Positions 1 through 9,224 of a stretch of DNA of 64,000 nt are shown piece after piece (the first letter of the stretch is position 1; each line of letters opens with the position of its first letter). The notes beneath the pieces are model-generated. The model saw nothing but the letters and a program-made list of their open reading frames with translations, was not told the DNA's origin and did not search any database. This DNA is from Geodermatophilus ruber (GTDB lineage: Bacteria > Actinomycetota > Actinomycetes > Mycobacteriales > Geodermatophilaceae): the NCBI RefSeq assembly GCF_900114385.1, contig NZ_FOSW01000004.1, positions 248,001-312,000 of the forward strand, given 5' to 3'. The position numbers and the translations under genes are program-made.

Positions 1-40
1 GTCGATCATCGCCCCGCCGGCCGGCGGATGCGAGACGACC

Positions 41-508
41 TCAACCGGCGTTGCTGGCCGGCGGCACCCGCCGCAGCGCCGGGGACAGCCAGCGGGCCCC
101 GGCCCCCTCACCGGCCGCGACGTCGGCGGGGTTGGACAGCCGGCAGCGCGTCAGCGACAGGCAGCCGCAGCCGATGCACGAACTGAGCCCGTCGCGCAGC
201 TGCACCAGCGCGGCGATCTGCTCGTCCAGCCGCGCCCGCCACGCCTCGGACAGCCGCGCCCAGTCGCGGGCCGACGGCGTCCGGCCGTCCGGGAGGGCGG
301 CCAGCGCCTCCCGGATCTCCGGCAGCGCGAGGCCGACGTTCTGCGCGGCGCGGATGAACGCCAGCCGGCGCAACACGCTGCGCGGGAACCGCCGCGCGCC
401 GCCCGCGGTCCGGGACGCGGTGATCAGCCCCTGGGCCTCGTAGTAGCGCAGCGCGGAGGCCGCCATCCCCGACCGCTCGGCCACCTGCCCGATCGTCAGC
501 AGCTCCAC
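41..508 (-). CDS. soxR: Redox-sensitive transcriptional regulator SoxR
   Basis: MerR-family redox sensor, 155 residues from the GTG chosen here. A winged helix-turn-helix (about residues 1-70, opening LLTIGQVAERSGM) is followed by a dimerisation helix and a C-terminal [2Fe-2S] loop with Cys111, 114, 116 and 122 in the C-x2-C-x-C-x5-C spacing of SoxR. Family knowledge: oxidation of the cluster turns SoxR into an activator, and in Actinobacteria it answers to redox-cycling compounds. An in-frame TTG at 529 would start inside the SoxR box, whereas the GTG at 508 has AAGGGG seven bases ahead, so 508 is preferred. It is transcribed divergently from the SDR gene and shares the control region with it. 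Confidence 0.93.
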   Translation of the reverse strand: MELLTIGQVAERSGMAASALRYYEAQGLITASRTAGGARRFPRSVLRRLAFIRAAQNVGLALPEIREALAALPDGRTPSARDWARLSEAWRARLDEQIAALVQLRDGLSSCIGCGCLSLTRCRLSNPADVAAGEGAGARWLSPALRRVPPASNAG

Positions 509-519
509 GGGTGCACCCC

Positions 520-556
520 TTGACTTCAAGTTGACTTGAGGCCGGACGGTACCCCC
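520..556 (+). promoter_or_regulatory. Predicted SoxR-activated promoter with leaderless start
   Basis: TTGACT (520-525) as -35 and GACGGT (545-550) as -10 are separated by 19 bases, the long spacer typical of promoters activated by MerR-family proteins, and the SoxR box occupies that spacer. A start site seven bases after the -10 would fall on the A of the ATG at 557, so the SDR mRNA may be leaderless. The -10 is weak by consensus, as is usual for activator-dependent promoters. Confidence 0.5.
524..541. promoter_or_regulatory. SoxR box
   Basis: CTTCAAGTTGACTTGAGG is an imperfect dyad that matches the Escherichia coli soxS SoxR box (CCTCAAGTTAACTTGAGG) at 16 of 18 positions. It lies between soxR and the SDR gene, where a MerR-type regulator would act on both. 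The match is seen directly; binding is inferred. Confidence 0.82.
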
Positions 557-1252
557 ATGGAGATCCGCACCGCACTCGTCACCGGCGCCTCACGCGGCCT
601 CGGCGCCGCCCTCGCCACCGCGCTGAACCGGCGGGGCTGGCACCTGGTGGTCGACGGCCGCGACCCCGCGCGCCTCGCCGCCACCGTCGCCGCCCTCCCC
701 CGCCCCGACCTGGTCACCGCCCTGCCCGGCGACGTCGGCGATCCCGCGCACCGGGCGGCGCTGGCCGCCGCCGTCCCCGGCCGGCTCGACCTGCTGGTCA
801 ACAACGCCAGCGACCTCGGCCCCACCCCGCTCCCCCCGCTCGCCGAGCTGCCGACGGCGGTCTTCGAGCGGGTCCTCGCGGTCAACACCGTCGCCCCGCT
901 CGCCCTCCTGCAGGCCCTCCTCCCCGCCCTCACCCGGGCTGGGGGTGTCGTCGTCGACGTCAGCAGCGACGCCGCCGTGGAGGCCTACCCCGGCTGGGGC
1001 GGCTACGGCGCGAGCAAGGCGGCGCTGGACCGGCTGACCGCCGTGCTCGCCGTCGAGCACCCGGAGCTGCGGGTCTACGCGCTCGACCCGGGCGACATGG
1101 CCACCGACATGCACCGCGCCGCCGAGCCCGATGCGACCGGCCTGCCGGGACCGGAGACCGTCGTCCCCGCACTGCTCCGCCTGGCCGACGGCGACCTGCC
1201 CAGCGGCCGGTTCCGGGCCGCGGAGCTGCAGCCGACGGGGGCCGGGCGATGA
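557..1252 (+). CDS. SDR family NAD(P)-dependent oxidoreductase
   Basis: Short-chain dehydrogenase/reductase of 231 residues. The Rossmann motif TGASRGLG is at residues 9-16, NNAS at 82-85, a catalytic Ser near 136-137 and the YGASK signature with Tyr150 and Lys154. The substrate cannot be read from sequence. The ATG at 557 is preferred over an upstream TTG at 536 because the TTG overlaps the SoxR box and the predicted promoter. Its stop overlaps the start of the QueA-like gene (ATGA), so the two are co-transcribed. NAD(P)H-dependent reductases are common SoxR targets in Actinobacteria, which fits a role in handling quinone-like or other redox-active compounds. Confidence 0.9.
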   Translation: MEIRTALVTGASRGLGAALATALNRRGWHLVVDGRDPARLAATVAALPRPDLVTALPGDVGDPAHRAALAAAVPGRLDLLVNNASDLGPTPLPPLAELPTAVFERVLAVNTVAPLALLQALLPALTRAGGVVVDVSSDAAVEAYPGWGGYGASKAALDRLTAVLAVEHPELRVYALDPGDMATDMHRAAEPDATGLPGPETVVPALLRLADGDLPSGRFRAAELQPTGAGR

Positions 1253-2277
1253 CCGTCACCTTTCCCCTGCCGCCCGACCGCGAGGCACCCGCGCCGCCGG
1301 AGCACCGGGGCCTGCCCCGCGACGGCGTCCGGCTGATGACGGTCCGGCCGGGGGGGATCGCGGAGGGCGTCTTCCACGACCTGCCCGACCATCTGGAGCC
1401 CGGCGACCTGGTGGTCGTCAACACCTCCGCGCCCCTGCCCGCGCGGCTGGACGTGCGACGAGCCGACGGGGTGCTCACGCCCCTGCACGTGTCGACGTCG
1501 CTGGACGACGGCGAGTGGGTGGTCGAGGTGCGCCGTCCGGACAACGACGGCCCCGACCGCGGCGTCGAGCCGGGCACCGAGCTGGCGCTGCCCGGCGGCG
1601 TCCGGCTGCGGCTGCTGGCCGGCTTCCCCGACCCCACCCGGCCGGGCCGGCTGTGGCGGGCCCGGCCCACGCCCGCGACGCCGGCGCCTGAGCACCTGCG
1701 CCGGTACGGGCAGCCGATCCGCTACGGCTACCTGCGCGGCGCCGTCCCGCTCGCGGCGGCCCAGAACGTCTACGCCACCGAGCCGGGCAGCGCCGAGAAC
1801 GCCAGCGCCGGGCGGCCGTTCACCGAGCACCTGCTGGTGCGGCTCATGGCCCGCGGCATCCCCGTCGTCCCGGTCGTCCTGCACGCCGGGGTCTCCAGTC
1901 CCGAGCTGCACGAGCCACCCGCCCCGGAGCGGTTCCGGGTGCCCGAGGGCACCGCCCGGCTGGTGCGCAGCACGCGGGAGGCCGGGCGCCGGGTGGTCGC
2001 CGTCGGGACCACCGTCACCCGCGCGCTGGAGACCGCGACCGGGGAGGACGGCCTGACCCGCGCGGCCGCGGGCTGGACCGACCTCGTCCTCGGCCCCGAC
2101 CGCCCGGCCCGGGTGGTGAACGGGCTGGTCACCGGGCTGCACGCGCCCGACGCCAGCCATCTGCTGCTGCTCGAGGCGGTCGCCGGGCGCGCGCTGGTGG
2201 AAGGGGCCTACGCGCGGGCCGTCGGCGGGGACTACCTCTGGCACGAGTACGGCGACACGATGCTGTTCCTGCCCTGA
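1249..2277 (+). CDS. QueA-like S-adenosylmethionine:tRNA ribosyltransferase-isomerase family protein
   Basis: A 342-residue protein of the QueA fold family (COG0809). Recognisable parts are the N-terminal GDLVVVNTSAPLPARL strand region, a central segment around LHAGVSSPELHEPP, and VVAVGTTVTRALETA near the C-terminal third. In canonical QueA the family transfers ribose from SAM to 7-aminomethyl-7-deazaguanine in tRNA. This sequence departs from canonical QueA where the VGxGTF-type motif is expected (here AGVSS), and no tgt or other queuosine gene is in the window, so another substrate is likely. It overlaps the SDR gene by four bases and should share the SoxR-controlled transcript. Confidence 0.8.
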   Translation: MTVTFPLPPDREAPAPPEHRGLPRDGVRLMTVRPGGIAEGVFHDLPDHLEPGDLVVVNTSAPLPARLDVRRADGVLTPLHVSTSLDDGEWVVEVRRPDNDGPDRGVEPGTELALPGGVRLRLLAGFPDPTRPGRLWRARPTPATPAPEHLRRYGQPIRYGYLRGAVPLAAAQNVYATEPGSAENASAGRPFTEHLLVRLMARGIPVVPVVLHAGVSSPELHEPPAPERFRVPEGTARLVRSTREAGRRVVAVGTTVTRALETATGEDGLTRAAAGWTDLVLGPDRPARVVNGLVTGLHAPDASHLLLLEAVAGRALVEGAYARAVGGDYLWHEYGDTMLFLP

Positions 2278-2335
2278 GCAGCACCGGTGGCAGGAACGCG
2301 CCGGGGCGACGAGGCTGGCCCTGCCGGAACGTGTG

Positions 2336-2353
2336 CCGCGGGTCCGCCCGCGG
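2336..2353 (+). terminator. Weak hairpin after QueA-like gene
   Basis: CCGCGGG and CCCGCGG form a perfect 7-bp stem around a TCCG loop, about 60 bases past the stop codon and 70 bases before hflX. No U-tract follows. It may end the SoxR-controlled transcript, but short GC palindromes arise readily in such DNA. Confidence 0.3.
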
Positions 2354-2425
2354 GCCGGGGCCAGGACGGCAACCCTCCACCTCCGGCCGCGGACCGGGCC
2401 GCAGGCCCGGGATCCGGGAGGCGAC

Positions 2426-3586
2426 ATGCCAGGGACGTGGCTGCTCGGCGCGGAGACGGCTCCCACCGTCGGCAGGGACGGCGACGAGGACGGCAGCAGC
2501 GCCCGGGCGGTGCTGCTCGGCCTGCGGCCCGGCGACCGCGAGGCCGCCGACCCCCTCGACGAGCTGGAGCGGCTGGCCGAGACCGACGGGGTCGACGTGG
2601 TCGGCCGGCTGGTCCAGCCCCGGGACCGGCCCGATCCCGCGACCTACCTCGGTTCCGGCAAGGTCGACGAGCTGGCCGAGCTGGTCGAGCGGCAGGACGC
2701 CGCGCTGGTCATCGCCGACGGCGACCTGTCCCCCGCCCAGGTGCGCAACCTGGAGGACCGCCTGGGTGCGCGGGTGGTCGACCGGACGGCGCTGATCCTC
2801 GACATCTTCGCCCAGCACGCCCGCAGCAGCGAGGGCAAGGCGCAGGTCGAACTGGCCCAGCTGGCCTACCAGCTGCCCCGATTGACCGGTCAGGGCACGG
2901 AGCTGTCCCGGATCGGCGGCGGCCGGACGGCGGGCGGTGCGGGCGCGGGCGTCCGGGGGCCCGGCGAGATGCGCCTGGAGAGCCAGCGGCGGCACCTGCG
3001 CAACCGGATCACCCGGCTGCGCCGCCAGGTGCAGCAGACCGCCCGGCGGCGGGAGCGGACCCGGTCGCGGCGCCGGCGCAACCGGGTGCCCTCGGTGGCC
3101 CTGACCGGCTACACCAACGCCGGGAAGTCCGCGCTGATGAACCGGCTGGCCGGCGCCGACGTCCTGGTGCAGGACACGCTGTTCGCCACGCTGGACCCCA
3201 CCGTGCGCCGGACCCGCACCCCCGGCGGCGGCGAGTACACGCTCACCGACACCGTCGGCTTCGTCCGCCACCTCCCGCACCAGCTGGTGGACGCCTTCCG
3301 CTCCACGCTCGAGGAGGTCGTCGACGCCAACCTCGTCCTGCACGTCGTCGACGCCGCCGCCCCCGACGCGATGGACCAGGTGACGGCGGTCCGCGGGGTG
3401 CTCTACGAGATCGGCGCCCGCGACCGGCCGGAGCTGCTGGTGCTCAACAAGGTGGACGTCGCCCCGCCGGAGTGGGTCGCGGCGCTGCGCGCGGCCTACC
3501 CCGACGCCGTCCCCGTCTCCGCGCGCACCGGTGAGGGCGTGGACGAGCTGCGGCCGGCGGTGGAACGGGCCCTGGAACAGGCCTAG
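2426..3586 (+). CDS. hflX: GTPase HflX
   Basis: Ribosome-associated GTPase of 386 residues. Bacterial HflX splits stalled or heat-damaged 70S ribosomes. The N-terminal HflX domain contains the glycine-rich GGGRTAGGAGAGVRGPGE loop near 164-181, followed by a basic helical linker rich in Arg. The G domain has G1 GYTNAGKS (228-235), the HflX-type G3 DTVGF (275-279) and G4 NKVD (341-344). The ATG at 2426 follows GGGAGG; an in-frame GTG further upstream would add about 31 low-complexity residues without family similarity. It ends tail to tail with the FhuF-like gene, the two stops sharing a CTAG. Confidence 0.95.
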   Translation: MPGTWLLGAETAPTVGRDGDEDGSSARAVLLGLRPGDREAADPLDELERLAETDGVDVVGRLVQPRDRPDPATYLGSGKVDELAELVERQDAALVIADGDLSPAQVRNLEDRLGARVVDRTALILDIFAQHARSSEGKAQVELAQLAYQLPRLTGQGTELSRIGGGRTAGGAGAGVRGPGEMRLESQRRHLRNRITRLRRQVQQTARRRERTRSRRRRNRVPSVALTGYTNAGKSALMNRLAGADVLVQDTLFATLDPTVRRTRTPGGGEYTLTDTVGFVRHLPHQLVDAFRSTLEEVVDANLVLHVVDAAAPDAMDQVTAVRGVLYEIGARDRPELLVLNKVDVAPPEWVAALRAAYPDAVPVSARTGEGVDELRPAVERALEQA

Positions 3587-4356
3587 CGCATCCGGGCCGC
3601 GGTGTCCTCCAGCAGCACCTGCCGCTCCTGGGCCGGCCGGCGCGGGCAGGAGGTGCACAACGGCTCCGGCGGCAGCCGGTAGAGCAGGCAGCAGGACACC
3701 CGCCGCACGAACCGGACGCCGGTGACGTCGACGTAGCGGGGCTCGGGCAGCGGCGCTCCCACCGCCGCCGCCAGCGGGCCGGCGAGGGCGGTGGCGCGGG
3801 GGACGTCGCCGAGCGCCCGCCCCAGCGCCAGCAGCCGGTTGGCCAGCGAGTCGGCGGCGATCGCCCACAGCGGCCGCCGCCGCATCCCGCCCGCCTCCGC
3901 CACCGCGCCGATCGCCGCGCTCAGCGTCTCCCGCAGCTCACCTGCGAGGTCGGCGCCGGGCGCGGAGGAGGTGGCGGCGACCAGCGTCCCGCCGGCGAGC
4001 TCGTGCAGGGTGGTGTCGGCCAGCCGCGCCGACAGCGGCCGCCCGGTGACCAGGCCGGCCAGGGCGGGGGTGAGCAGCACCGCCGACGCGGAGTACCACC
4101 ACACGGTCGCCAGCACCCGCCGGTCCTCGGCCCCGTACCGGCGCGCCAGTGCGGCCAGCCGCTGGGCGGTCCGGTCGGGGTCGGCCAGCACGGCCGCCGG
4201 GACCGCCCGCGCCGAGGGCGGCGCGAGGAGGCCGAGGGCCGCCGCGCCCGGCACGAGGGCGGCCACCTCCACCTGCACTCCGGCTCGCACCGGCCCAGTC
4301 TGGCCGCTGCGCAGCAACGGCGCACCGGGCAGACGCGCGGGTCCGCCCCAGGTCAT
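3583..4356 (-). CDS. FhuF-like (2Fe-2S)-binding protein, putative ferric siderophore reductase
   Basis: A 257-residue protein whose C-terminus carries CC-x10-C-x2-C (Cys222, 223, 234, 237), the 2Fe-2S motif of the FhuF ferric-siderophore reductase family. The N-terminal two thirds are alanine-rich and helical, as in other actinobacterial members, with a [14 protein letters not shown] segment in the middle. FhuF proteins reduce hydroxamate-bound iron in the cytoplasm. No siderophore uptake or synthesis gene is adjacent, so the actual substrate is uncertain. It is divergent from acs with 83 bases between the two starts. Confidence 0.8.
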   Translation of the reverse strand: MTWGGPARLPGAPLLRSGQTGPVRAGVQVEVAALVPGAAALGLLAPPSARAVPAAVLADPDRTAQRLAALARRYGAEDRRVLATVWWYSASAVLLTPALAGLVTGRPLSARLADTTLHELAGGTLVAATSSAPGADLAGELRETLSAAIGAVAEAGGMRRRPLWAIAADSLANRLLALGRALGDVPRATALAGPLAAAVGAPLPEPRYVDVTGVRFVRRVSCCLLYRLPPEPLCTSCPRRPAQERQVLLEDTAARMR

Positions 4357-4439
4357 ACGGTGTGGCGGAGCGCACGTCGCGTCGTCCCACGCCGAGCCGA
4401 TCGGCGGTCCGGGCGGCGCCGAGACCGGGAGGTAGCCGC

Positions 4440-6392
4440 ATGAGCGAGTCGACCGAGGGCCAGGTCCGCCGGTTCCCGCCGCCGCCGGACCTGGCCGCGC
4501 AGGCCAACGTGGGTCCCGAGATCTACGAGGAGGCGTCGCGGGACCGCCTGGCCTTCTGGGCCAGGCAGGCCGAGCGGCTCACCTGGGCGCAGCCGTGGGA
4601 CGAGGTGCTGGACTGGAGCAACCCGCCGTTCGCCAAGTGGTTCGTCGGCGGGAGGCTGAACGTCGCCTACAACTGCGTCGACCGGCACGTCGAGGCCGGC
4701 CACGGCGCGCAGGTCGCCTACCACTGGGAGGGCGAGCCGGGGGACACCCGCACGCTCACCTACGGCCAGCTGAAGGACGAGGTGTGCAAGGCGGCCAACG
4801 CCCTGCTCGAGCTCGGGGTGCAGGCCGGTGACCGGGTGGCGATCTACATGCCGATGATCCCGGAGACCGTCGTCGCCATGCTCGCCTGCGCCCGCATCGG
4901 CGCGGTGCACATGGTGGTCTTCGGCGGCTTCTCCCCCGACGCCCTGGCCAGCCGGATCACCGACGCCGACGCACAGGTGGTCATCACCGCCGACGGCGGT
5001 TACCGGCGCGGGGCGCCGAGTGCGCTCAAGCCCAACGTCGACGAGGCCCTGACCCGGACCGAGGGGGTGCGCAGCGTCGTCGTCGTCCGGCGGACCGAGC
5101 AGGACGTCGAGATGACCGAGGGCCGCGACGTGTGGTGGCACGATCTGGTGGACCGGCAGTCCACCGCGCACACGCCGGAGATGTTCGACGCCGAGCACCC
5201 GCTCTACATCATGTACACGTCGGGGACGACGGCGAAGCCGAAGGGCATCCTGCACACCAGCGGCGGCTACCTGACCCAGGTCGCCTTCAGCCACTGGGCG
5301 GTGTTCGACCTCAAGGCCGACACCGACGTGTTCTGGACCGCCGCCGACGTCGGCTGGGTCACCGGCCACAGCTACATCGTCTACGGGCCGCTGGCCAACC
5401 GGGCCACCTCGGTGATCTACGAGGGGACGCCGGAGACCCCGCACCGCGGTCGCTGGTTCGAGATCATCGAGAAGTACGGCGTCACGATCCTCTACACCGC
5501 GCCCACGGTGATCCGCACGTTCATGAAGTGGGGCGAGGACATCCCCGCGAAGTTCGACCTCTCGAGCCTGCGGATCCTCGGCTCGGTGGGCGAGCCGATC
5601 AACCCCGAGGCCTGGCTCTGGTACTACAAGCACATCGGCGGTGAGCGCTGCCCGATCGTGGACACCTGGTGGCAGACCGAGACCGGCGCGCACATGATCA
5701 CCCCCCTGCCCGGCGTCACCACGCTCAAGCCGGGCTCGGCGAGCCGGCCCCTCCCCGGCATCTCGGCGAAGGTCGTCGACGACGAGGGCAACGAGCTGCC
5801 ACCGGGCTCCACCGGGCTCCTGGTCCTCACCGAGCCCTGGCCGTCGATGCTGCGCACCATCTGGGGCGACGACGACCGCTACGTCGACACCTACTGGTCG
5901 CGGTTCGGCAAGACCACCTACTTCGCCGGCGACGGCGCCAAGATCGACGAAGACGGCGACTTCTGGCTGCTCGGCCGGGTGGACGACGTCATGAACGTGT
6001 CCGGCCACCGGATCTCCACCACCGAGGTGGAGTCCTCGCTGGTGGCCCACCCGGCGGTGGCCGAGGCGGCGGTCGTGGGCGCGAGCGACCCGACCACCGG
6101 GCAGGGCATCGTCGCGTTCTGCATCCTCCGCGGCAACGTCGAGGACTCCGGTGAGGACCTGGTCCAGCAGCTGCGCCAGCACGTGGCCAAGGACATCGGC
6201 CCGATCGCCAGGCCCCGCCAGATCCTGGTCGTGCAGGAGCTGCCGAAGACCCGCTCGGGCAAGATCATGCGGCGGCTGCTCCGCGACGTCGCCGAGAACC
6301 GCGAGCTGGGCGACGTCACCACCCTCACCGACTCGTCGGTGATGGAGCTGATCAGCGCCAAGCTCCCGTCCTCCCAGTCGTCGGAGGACTGA
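4440..6392 (+). CDS. acs: Acetyl-CoA synthetase (acetate--CoA ligase)
   Basis: AMP-forming acyl-CoA synthetase of 650 residues, the usual Acs length. It activates acetate to acetyl-AMP and then acetyl-CoA in the cytoplasm. The ATP-binding loop [11 protein letters not shown] starts near residue 259, a WWQTETG motif typical of acetyl-CoA synthetases lies in the middle, and the C-terminal [11 protein letters not shown] holds Lys608, equivalent to the lysine that is acetylated to switch Acs off in other bacteria. GGGAGG precedes the ATG. Related propionyl-CoA ligases share this architecture, so acetate specificity is likely but not certain. Confidence 0.92.
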   Translation: MSESTEGQVRRFPPPPDLAAQANVGPEIYEEASRDRLAFWARQAERLTWAQPWDEVLDWSNPPFAKWFVGGRLNVAYNCVDRHVEAGHGAQVAYHWEGEPGDTRTLTYGQLKDEVCKAANALLELGVQAGDRVAIYMPMIPETVVAMLACARIGAVHMVVFGGFSPDALASRITDADAQVVITADGGYRRGAPSALKPNVDEALTRTEGVRSVVVVRRTEQDVEMTEGRDVWWHDLVDRQSTAHTPEMFDAEHPLYIMYTSGTTAKPKGILHTSGGYLTQVAFSHWAVFDLKADTDVFWTAADVGWVTGHSYIVYGPLANRATSVIYEGTPETPHRGRWFEIIEKYGVTILYTAPTVIRTFMKWGEDIPAKFDLSSLRILGSVGEPINPEAWLWYYKHIGGERCPIVDTWWQTETGAHMITPLPGVTTLKPGSASRPLPGISAKVVDDEGNELPPGSTGLLVLTEPWPSMLRTIWGDDDRYVDTYWSRFGKTTYFAGDGAKIDEDGDFWLLGRVDDVMNVSGHRISTTEVESSLVAHPAVAEAAVVGASDPTTGQGIVAFCILRGNVEDSGEDLVQQLRQHVAKDIGPIARPRQILVVQELPKTRSGKIMRRLLRDVAENRELGDVTTLTDSSVMELISAKLPSSQSSED

Positions 6393-6403
6393 GCCGGGCC
6401 GGG

Positions 6404-6440
6404 GGTGGTCCCGGAGCCCGCCGCGGGCTCCGGGGCCACC
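6404..6440 (+). terminator. Strong hairpin terminator after acs
   Basis: A 17-bp stem (6404-6420 with 6424-6440, one G-U pair) with a three-base CCG loop begins 11 bases after the acs stop. No U-tract follows, as is common for actinobacterial terminators. Confidence 0.8.
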
Positions 6441-6574
6441 CCACCGGGTGGCCGCGACGGCCGCGGGTACGCACCGACCTCCGGCATCGGGCACGATGCC
6501 CCAGGTGGGACCGCCCGGAACGGGGGTCCCGGCAGCTCGACACTGACCAGCAGGTGATCACAGGAGGTGCCCTC

Positions 6575-7078
6575 GTGGCCCACAGCGCATCGTCGACCCC
6601 GCCGCCGGGCCGACCCGTCGGCGCGGAGGAACCCTCCATCGGCGTGCTCGTGCAGAGCGCCATGGCGGACATGTCGACGCTGATCCGCGCCGAGATCGAG
6701 CTGGCCAAGGCCGAGATGGGGAGGTCGGCGAAGAAGGCCGGCATCGGCGCCGGCGCGTTCGGCACCGCCGGTGTCCTGCTGGGCGTCTCCACGATCTTCC
6801 TCTTCATCACGATCGCCGAGTTCCTCACCTGGCTGGGCCTCCAGCGCTGGATCTCCTACCTGATCGTCTGGGCGTTCTTCGTGCTGCTCGCCGCGATCGC
6901 CGCCGTGGTCGGCCGCGGGCAGATCAAGAAGATCGAGAAGCCGGAGCGGACGATGGAGACGCTGCGCGAGCTGCCCGCGGTGGTGCACCGGGAGGCCCCC
7001 GGCCAGCGCCGCCGCGAGGTGCCGACCGTGAGCAGCGGGCGGGTGCAGCTGCGCGGCAGCGACCAGTACTCGCTCTGA
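6575..7078 (+). CDS. Phage-holin-family (actinobacterial Holin-X) membrane protein
   Basis: A 167-residue protein of the putative Actinobacterial Holin-X family (PF07332). An amphipathic N-terminal helix (MADMSTLIRAEIELAKAEMG) is followed by two hydrophobic membrane segments around residues 65-90 and 95-118, then a charged cytoplasmic tail. Despite the family name these are ordinary chromosomal genes in Actinobacteria and no phage genes are nearby; function is unknown. The GTG start at 6575 is chosen because AGGAGG lies seven bases ahead; an in-frame GTG at 6554 lies upstream of that site. Confidence 0.85.
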   Translation: MAHSASSTPPPGRPVGAEEPSIGVLVQSAMADMSTLIRAEIELAKAEMGRSAKKAGIGAGAFGTAGVLLGVSTIFLFITIAEFLTWLGLQRWISYLIVWAFFVLLAAIAAVVGRGQIKKIEKPERTMETLRELPAVVHREAPGQRRREVPTVSSGRVQLRGSDQYSL

Positions 7079-7104
7079 CCCGGGCACGGCCCGCGCCCGG
7101 ACCG

Positions 7105-8034
7105 GTGACGCTCCGCGAGCAGGAACCCCCCGACGCCACCAGCGTCCTGCTGCCCGGCCCCTGGACCCACCGCGACCTCTCCGCCAACGGTGTGCGGCTG
7201 CACGTCGCGGAGGCCGGCGAGGGCCCGCTGGTGCTGCTGCTGCACGGCTTCCCGCAGTTCTGGTGGACCTGGCGCGCCCAGCTGCCGGCCCTCGCCGCCG
7301 CCGGCTTCCACGCCGTCGCCCCCGACCTGCGCGGCTACGGGGGCAGCGACAAGCCCCCGCGCGGCTACGACCTGGCGACGGCGGCCGCCGACGTCGCCGC
7401 GCTGGTCCGCGCGCTCGGCGAGCGGGACGCCGTCGTCGTCGGGCACGACTGGGGCGGGCTGGTGGCCTGGACGATGGCCGCCCTGCACCCGCGCAGCGTC
7501 CGCCGGCTGGTGGTGCTGTCGATGGCCCACCCGCGGCAGCTGCGCGGGGCGATGACCGACGCCCGCCAGCGGCACGCCTTCCGGCACCTGCTCGGCTTCC
7601 AGCTGCCGCGGCTGCCCGAGCGGCGGCTGACCCGCGCCGACGACGACCCGGTCGCGGACCTGGTGCGCCGCTGGGCCGGCCCCCGGTGGACCGGCACCGC
7701 CGACTTCGCCGAGGCGGTCGGCCACTACCGCTCGGCCGCGCGGATCCCGCAGGCGGCCTACGGCGCGATGGAGTACTTCCGCTGGGCCGCTCGCTCGCAG
7801 CTGCGCCCCGACGGGCTGCGCTACGCCCGCCGGATGGCCACCCCGGTGACCGCACCCACCCTGCAGCTGCACGGCGCCCTGGACCCCTGCGTGCTGCCCT
7901 CCTCGGCCCGCGGCTCGGGCCGGTACGTGGCCGGCGCCTACGAGTGGCGCGAGCTGCCCGAGGTCGGGCACTTCCCCCAGGAGGAGACCCCCGGAGAGGT
8001 GTCCCGCGCCGTCATCGAGTGGGCGGCCGGCTGA
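7105..8034 (+). CDS. Alpha/beta hydrolase, epoxide hydrolase-like
   Basis: A 309-residue alpha/beta hydrolase. HGFPQFWWTW (47-56) provides the oxyanion hole, GHDWGG (113-118) places an aspartate nucleophile at Asp115, and His289 in GHFPQEE is the catalytic base. An Asp nucleophile with HGFP is the pattern of soluble epoxide hydrolases; haloalkane dehalogenases and fluoroacetate dehalogenases look similar. The cap domain contains YRSAARIP, compatible with the lid tyrosine of epoxide hydrolases. No strong ribosome binding site precedes the GTG. It converges on marP, six bases apart. Confidence 0.85.
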   Translation: MTLREQEPPDATSVLLPGPWTHRDLSANGVRLHVAEAGEGPLVLLLHGFPQFWWTWRAQLPALAAAGFHAVAPDLRGYGGSDKPPRGYDLATAAADVAALVRALGERDAVVVGHDWGGLVAWTMAALHPRSVRRLVVLSMAHPRQLRGAMTDARQRHAFRHLLGFQLPRLPERRLTRADDDPVADLVRRWAGPRWTGTADFAEAVGHYRSAARIPQAAYGAMEYFRWAARSQLRPDGLRYARRMATPVTAPTLQLHGALDPCVLPSSARGSGRYVAGAYEWRELPEVGHFPQEETPGEVSRAVIEWAAG

Positions 8035-8040
8035 GCCGCC

Positions 8041-9222
8041 CTACTCGCAGGCGCCGGTGAGCACCGGCGCACCCGCGTCGATCCCGGCCCGGGCCGCCTC
8101 GGCGACCTGCTGGGCGGTGAGCGCGTACCCGGTGAGCGGGTCGTCGATGGCGGAGGCGAACACGACGCCGAGCACCTTCCCGCTCGGGTCGAACAGCGGC
8201 CCGCCGGAGTTGCCGGCCCGCACCTCCCCGTAGAGGGCGTACACGTCGCGGACCACGGTGTCGGTGTTGCGGAAGTCCGGGCCGCTGATCTCGCCGCGGT
8301 CGCGCACCCGCGCCGGCCCGACGAACAGGCCCCCACCGCCCGGGTAGCCCATGATGATCGCGTCGTCCCCGAAGTCGGCCGGGGCCGGCGCCCAGGCCAG
8401 CGGCACCTGCGGCAGGTCCGGGACGGCGAGCACCGCGACGTCGGTCTCCTCGTCGACGTACACCGCCGTCGCCTCGTACTCCTCGCCCTCGGCGGTGACC
8501 ACCGGGTCGGTGACGCCGGCCAGCACGTGCGCGTTGGTCATGACCCGCTCCCGCGCGTACACGAAGCCGGAACCGTCGATCTGCCGGGAGCAGGAGGGGG
8601 CGACCCCGGTGATCTGCACCACCGACCCCTGCACCGCGGTGACCACGGGGCTCTCCAGCAGCGCCTGGTCCGGTGCCGGCACGTCCCGGACCTGGGTGGG
8701 GGTGAGCGGATCGAGGACGTCGGGCAGCCCGCGCCGGTCGATCGCCTCCCGCAGCGAGTCGTAGACCGCCCGCACGCTGTCGGGCACCGCGCGGTCCACC
8801 GCCTGCACCAGCGCCGACTGGCGCACCTGGCCGGCCACCTCGGGGAACGGCGCGGAGGCCAGCGGGGTGGCCACCATCCAGGCCACCAGCAGGACGGCGG
8901 CGGCCGAGAGGGCCGCTCCGGCGATCGAGTCGACCACCTTGGCCGGTTCCCAGGTGACCCGGCGGCGCACCGCCCGGCCGATGGCGCCGGCCAGTGCCTG
9001 GCCGAGCAGCGCCCCGGCGAGGACGACGACGAGCGCGGCGAACACCCGGGTCACCGCCGAGCCGTCGACCCGGTCGGCGACCGGCCCGGACAGCTGCGCG
9101 CCCAGCACGGCGCCGCCGAAGAACCCGAGGAACGACGTCGCGGAGACCAGCAGCCCCTGCCGGAAGCCGGAGAAGGCGAACGCCAGCGCCAGCGCGATGA
9201 GCACCAGGTCGACGAGGGACAC
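8041..9222 (-). CDS. marP: MarP family serine protease
   Basis: Homologue of Mycobacterium tuberculosis Rv3671c, a membrane-anchored periplasmic protease needed for acid and oxidative stress resistance. Residues 1-120 form four CvpA-like membrane segments and residues 180-393 a chymotrypsin-like domain with His232, Asp261 and Ser339 (GNSGG). Cys211 and Cys392 sit where the Mycobacterium protein forms its activity-linked disulfide. Length (393) is close to that of the reference protein. The GTG start lies two bases after the stop of the cupredoxin gene, so it is the last gene of the nth-tlpA-nudix-cupredoxin-marP operon. Confidence 0.94.
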   Translation of the reverse strand: MSLVDLVLIALALAFAFSGFRQGLLVSATSFLGFFGGAVLGAQLSGPVADRVDGSAVTRVFAALVVVLAGALLGQALAGAIGRAVRRRVTWEPAKVVDSIAGAALSAAAVLLVAWMVATPLASAPFPEVAGQVRQSALVQAVDRAVPDSVRAVYDSLREAIDRRGLPDVLDPLTPTQVRDVPAPDQALLESPVVTAVQGSVVQITGVAPSCSRQIDGSGFVYARERVMTNAHVLAGVTDPVVTAEGEEYEATAVYVDEETDVAVLAVPDLPQVPLAWAPAPADFGDDAIIMGYPGGGGLFVGPARVRDRGEISGPDFRNTDTVVRDVYALYGEVRAGNSGGPLFDPSGKVLGVVFASAIDDPLTGYALTAQQVAEAARAGIDAGAPVLTGACE

Positions 9223-9224
9223 GG

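Noticed and set aside
6575-7078. Prophage remnant suggested by the holin name
   Set aside because: The family is chromosomal in Actinobacteria and there are no other phage genes, integrase or attachment sites nearby.
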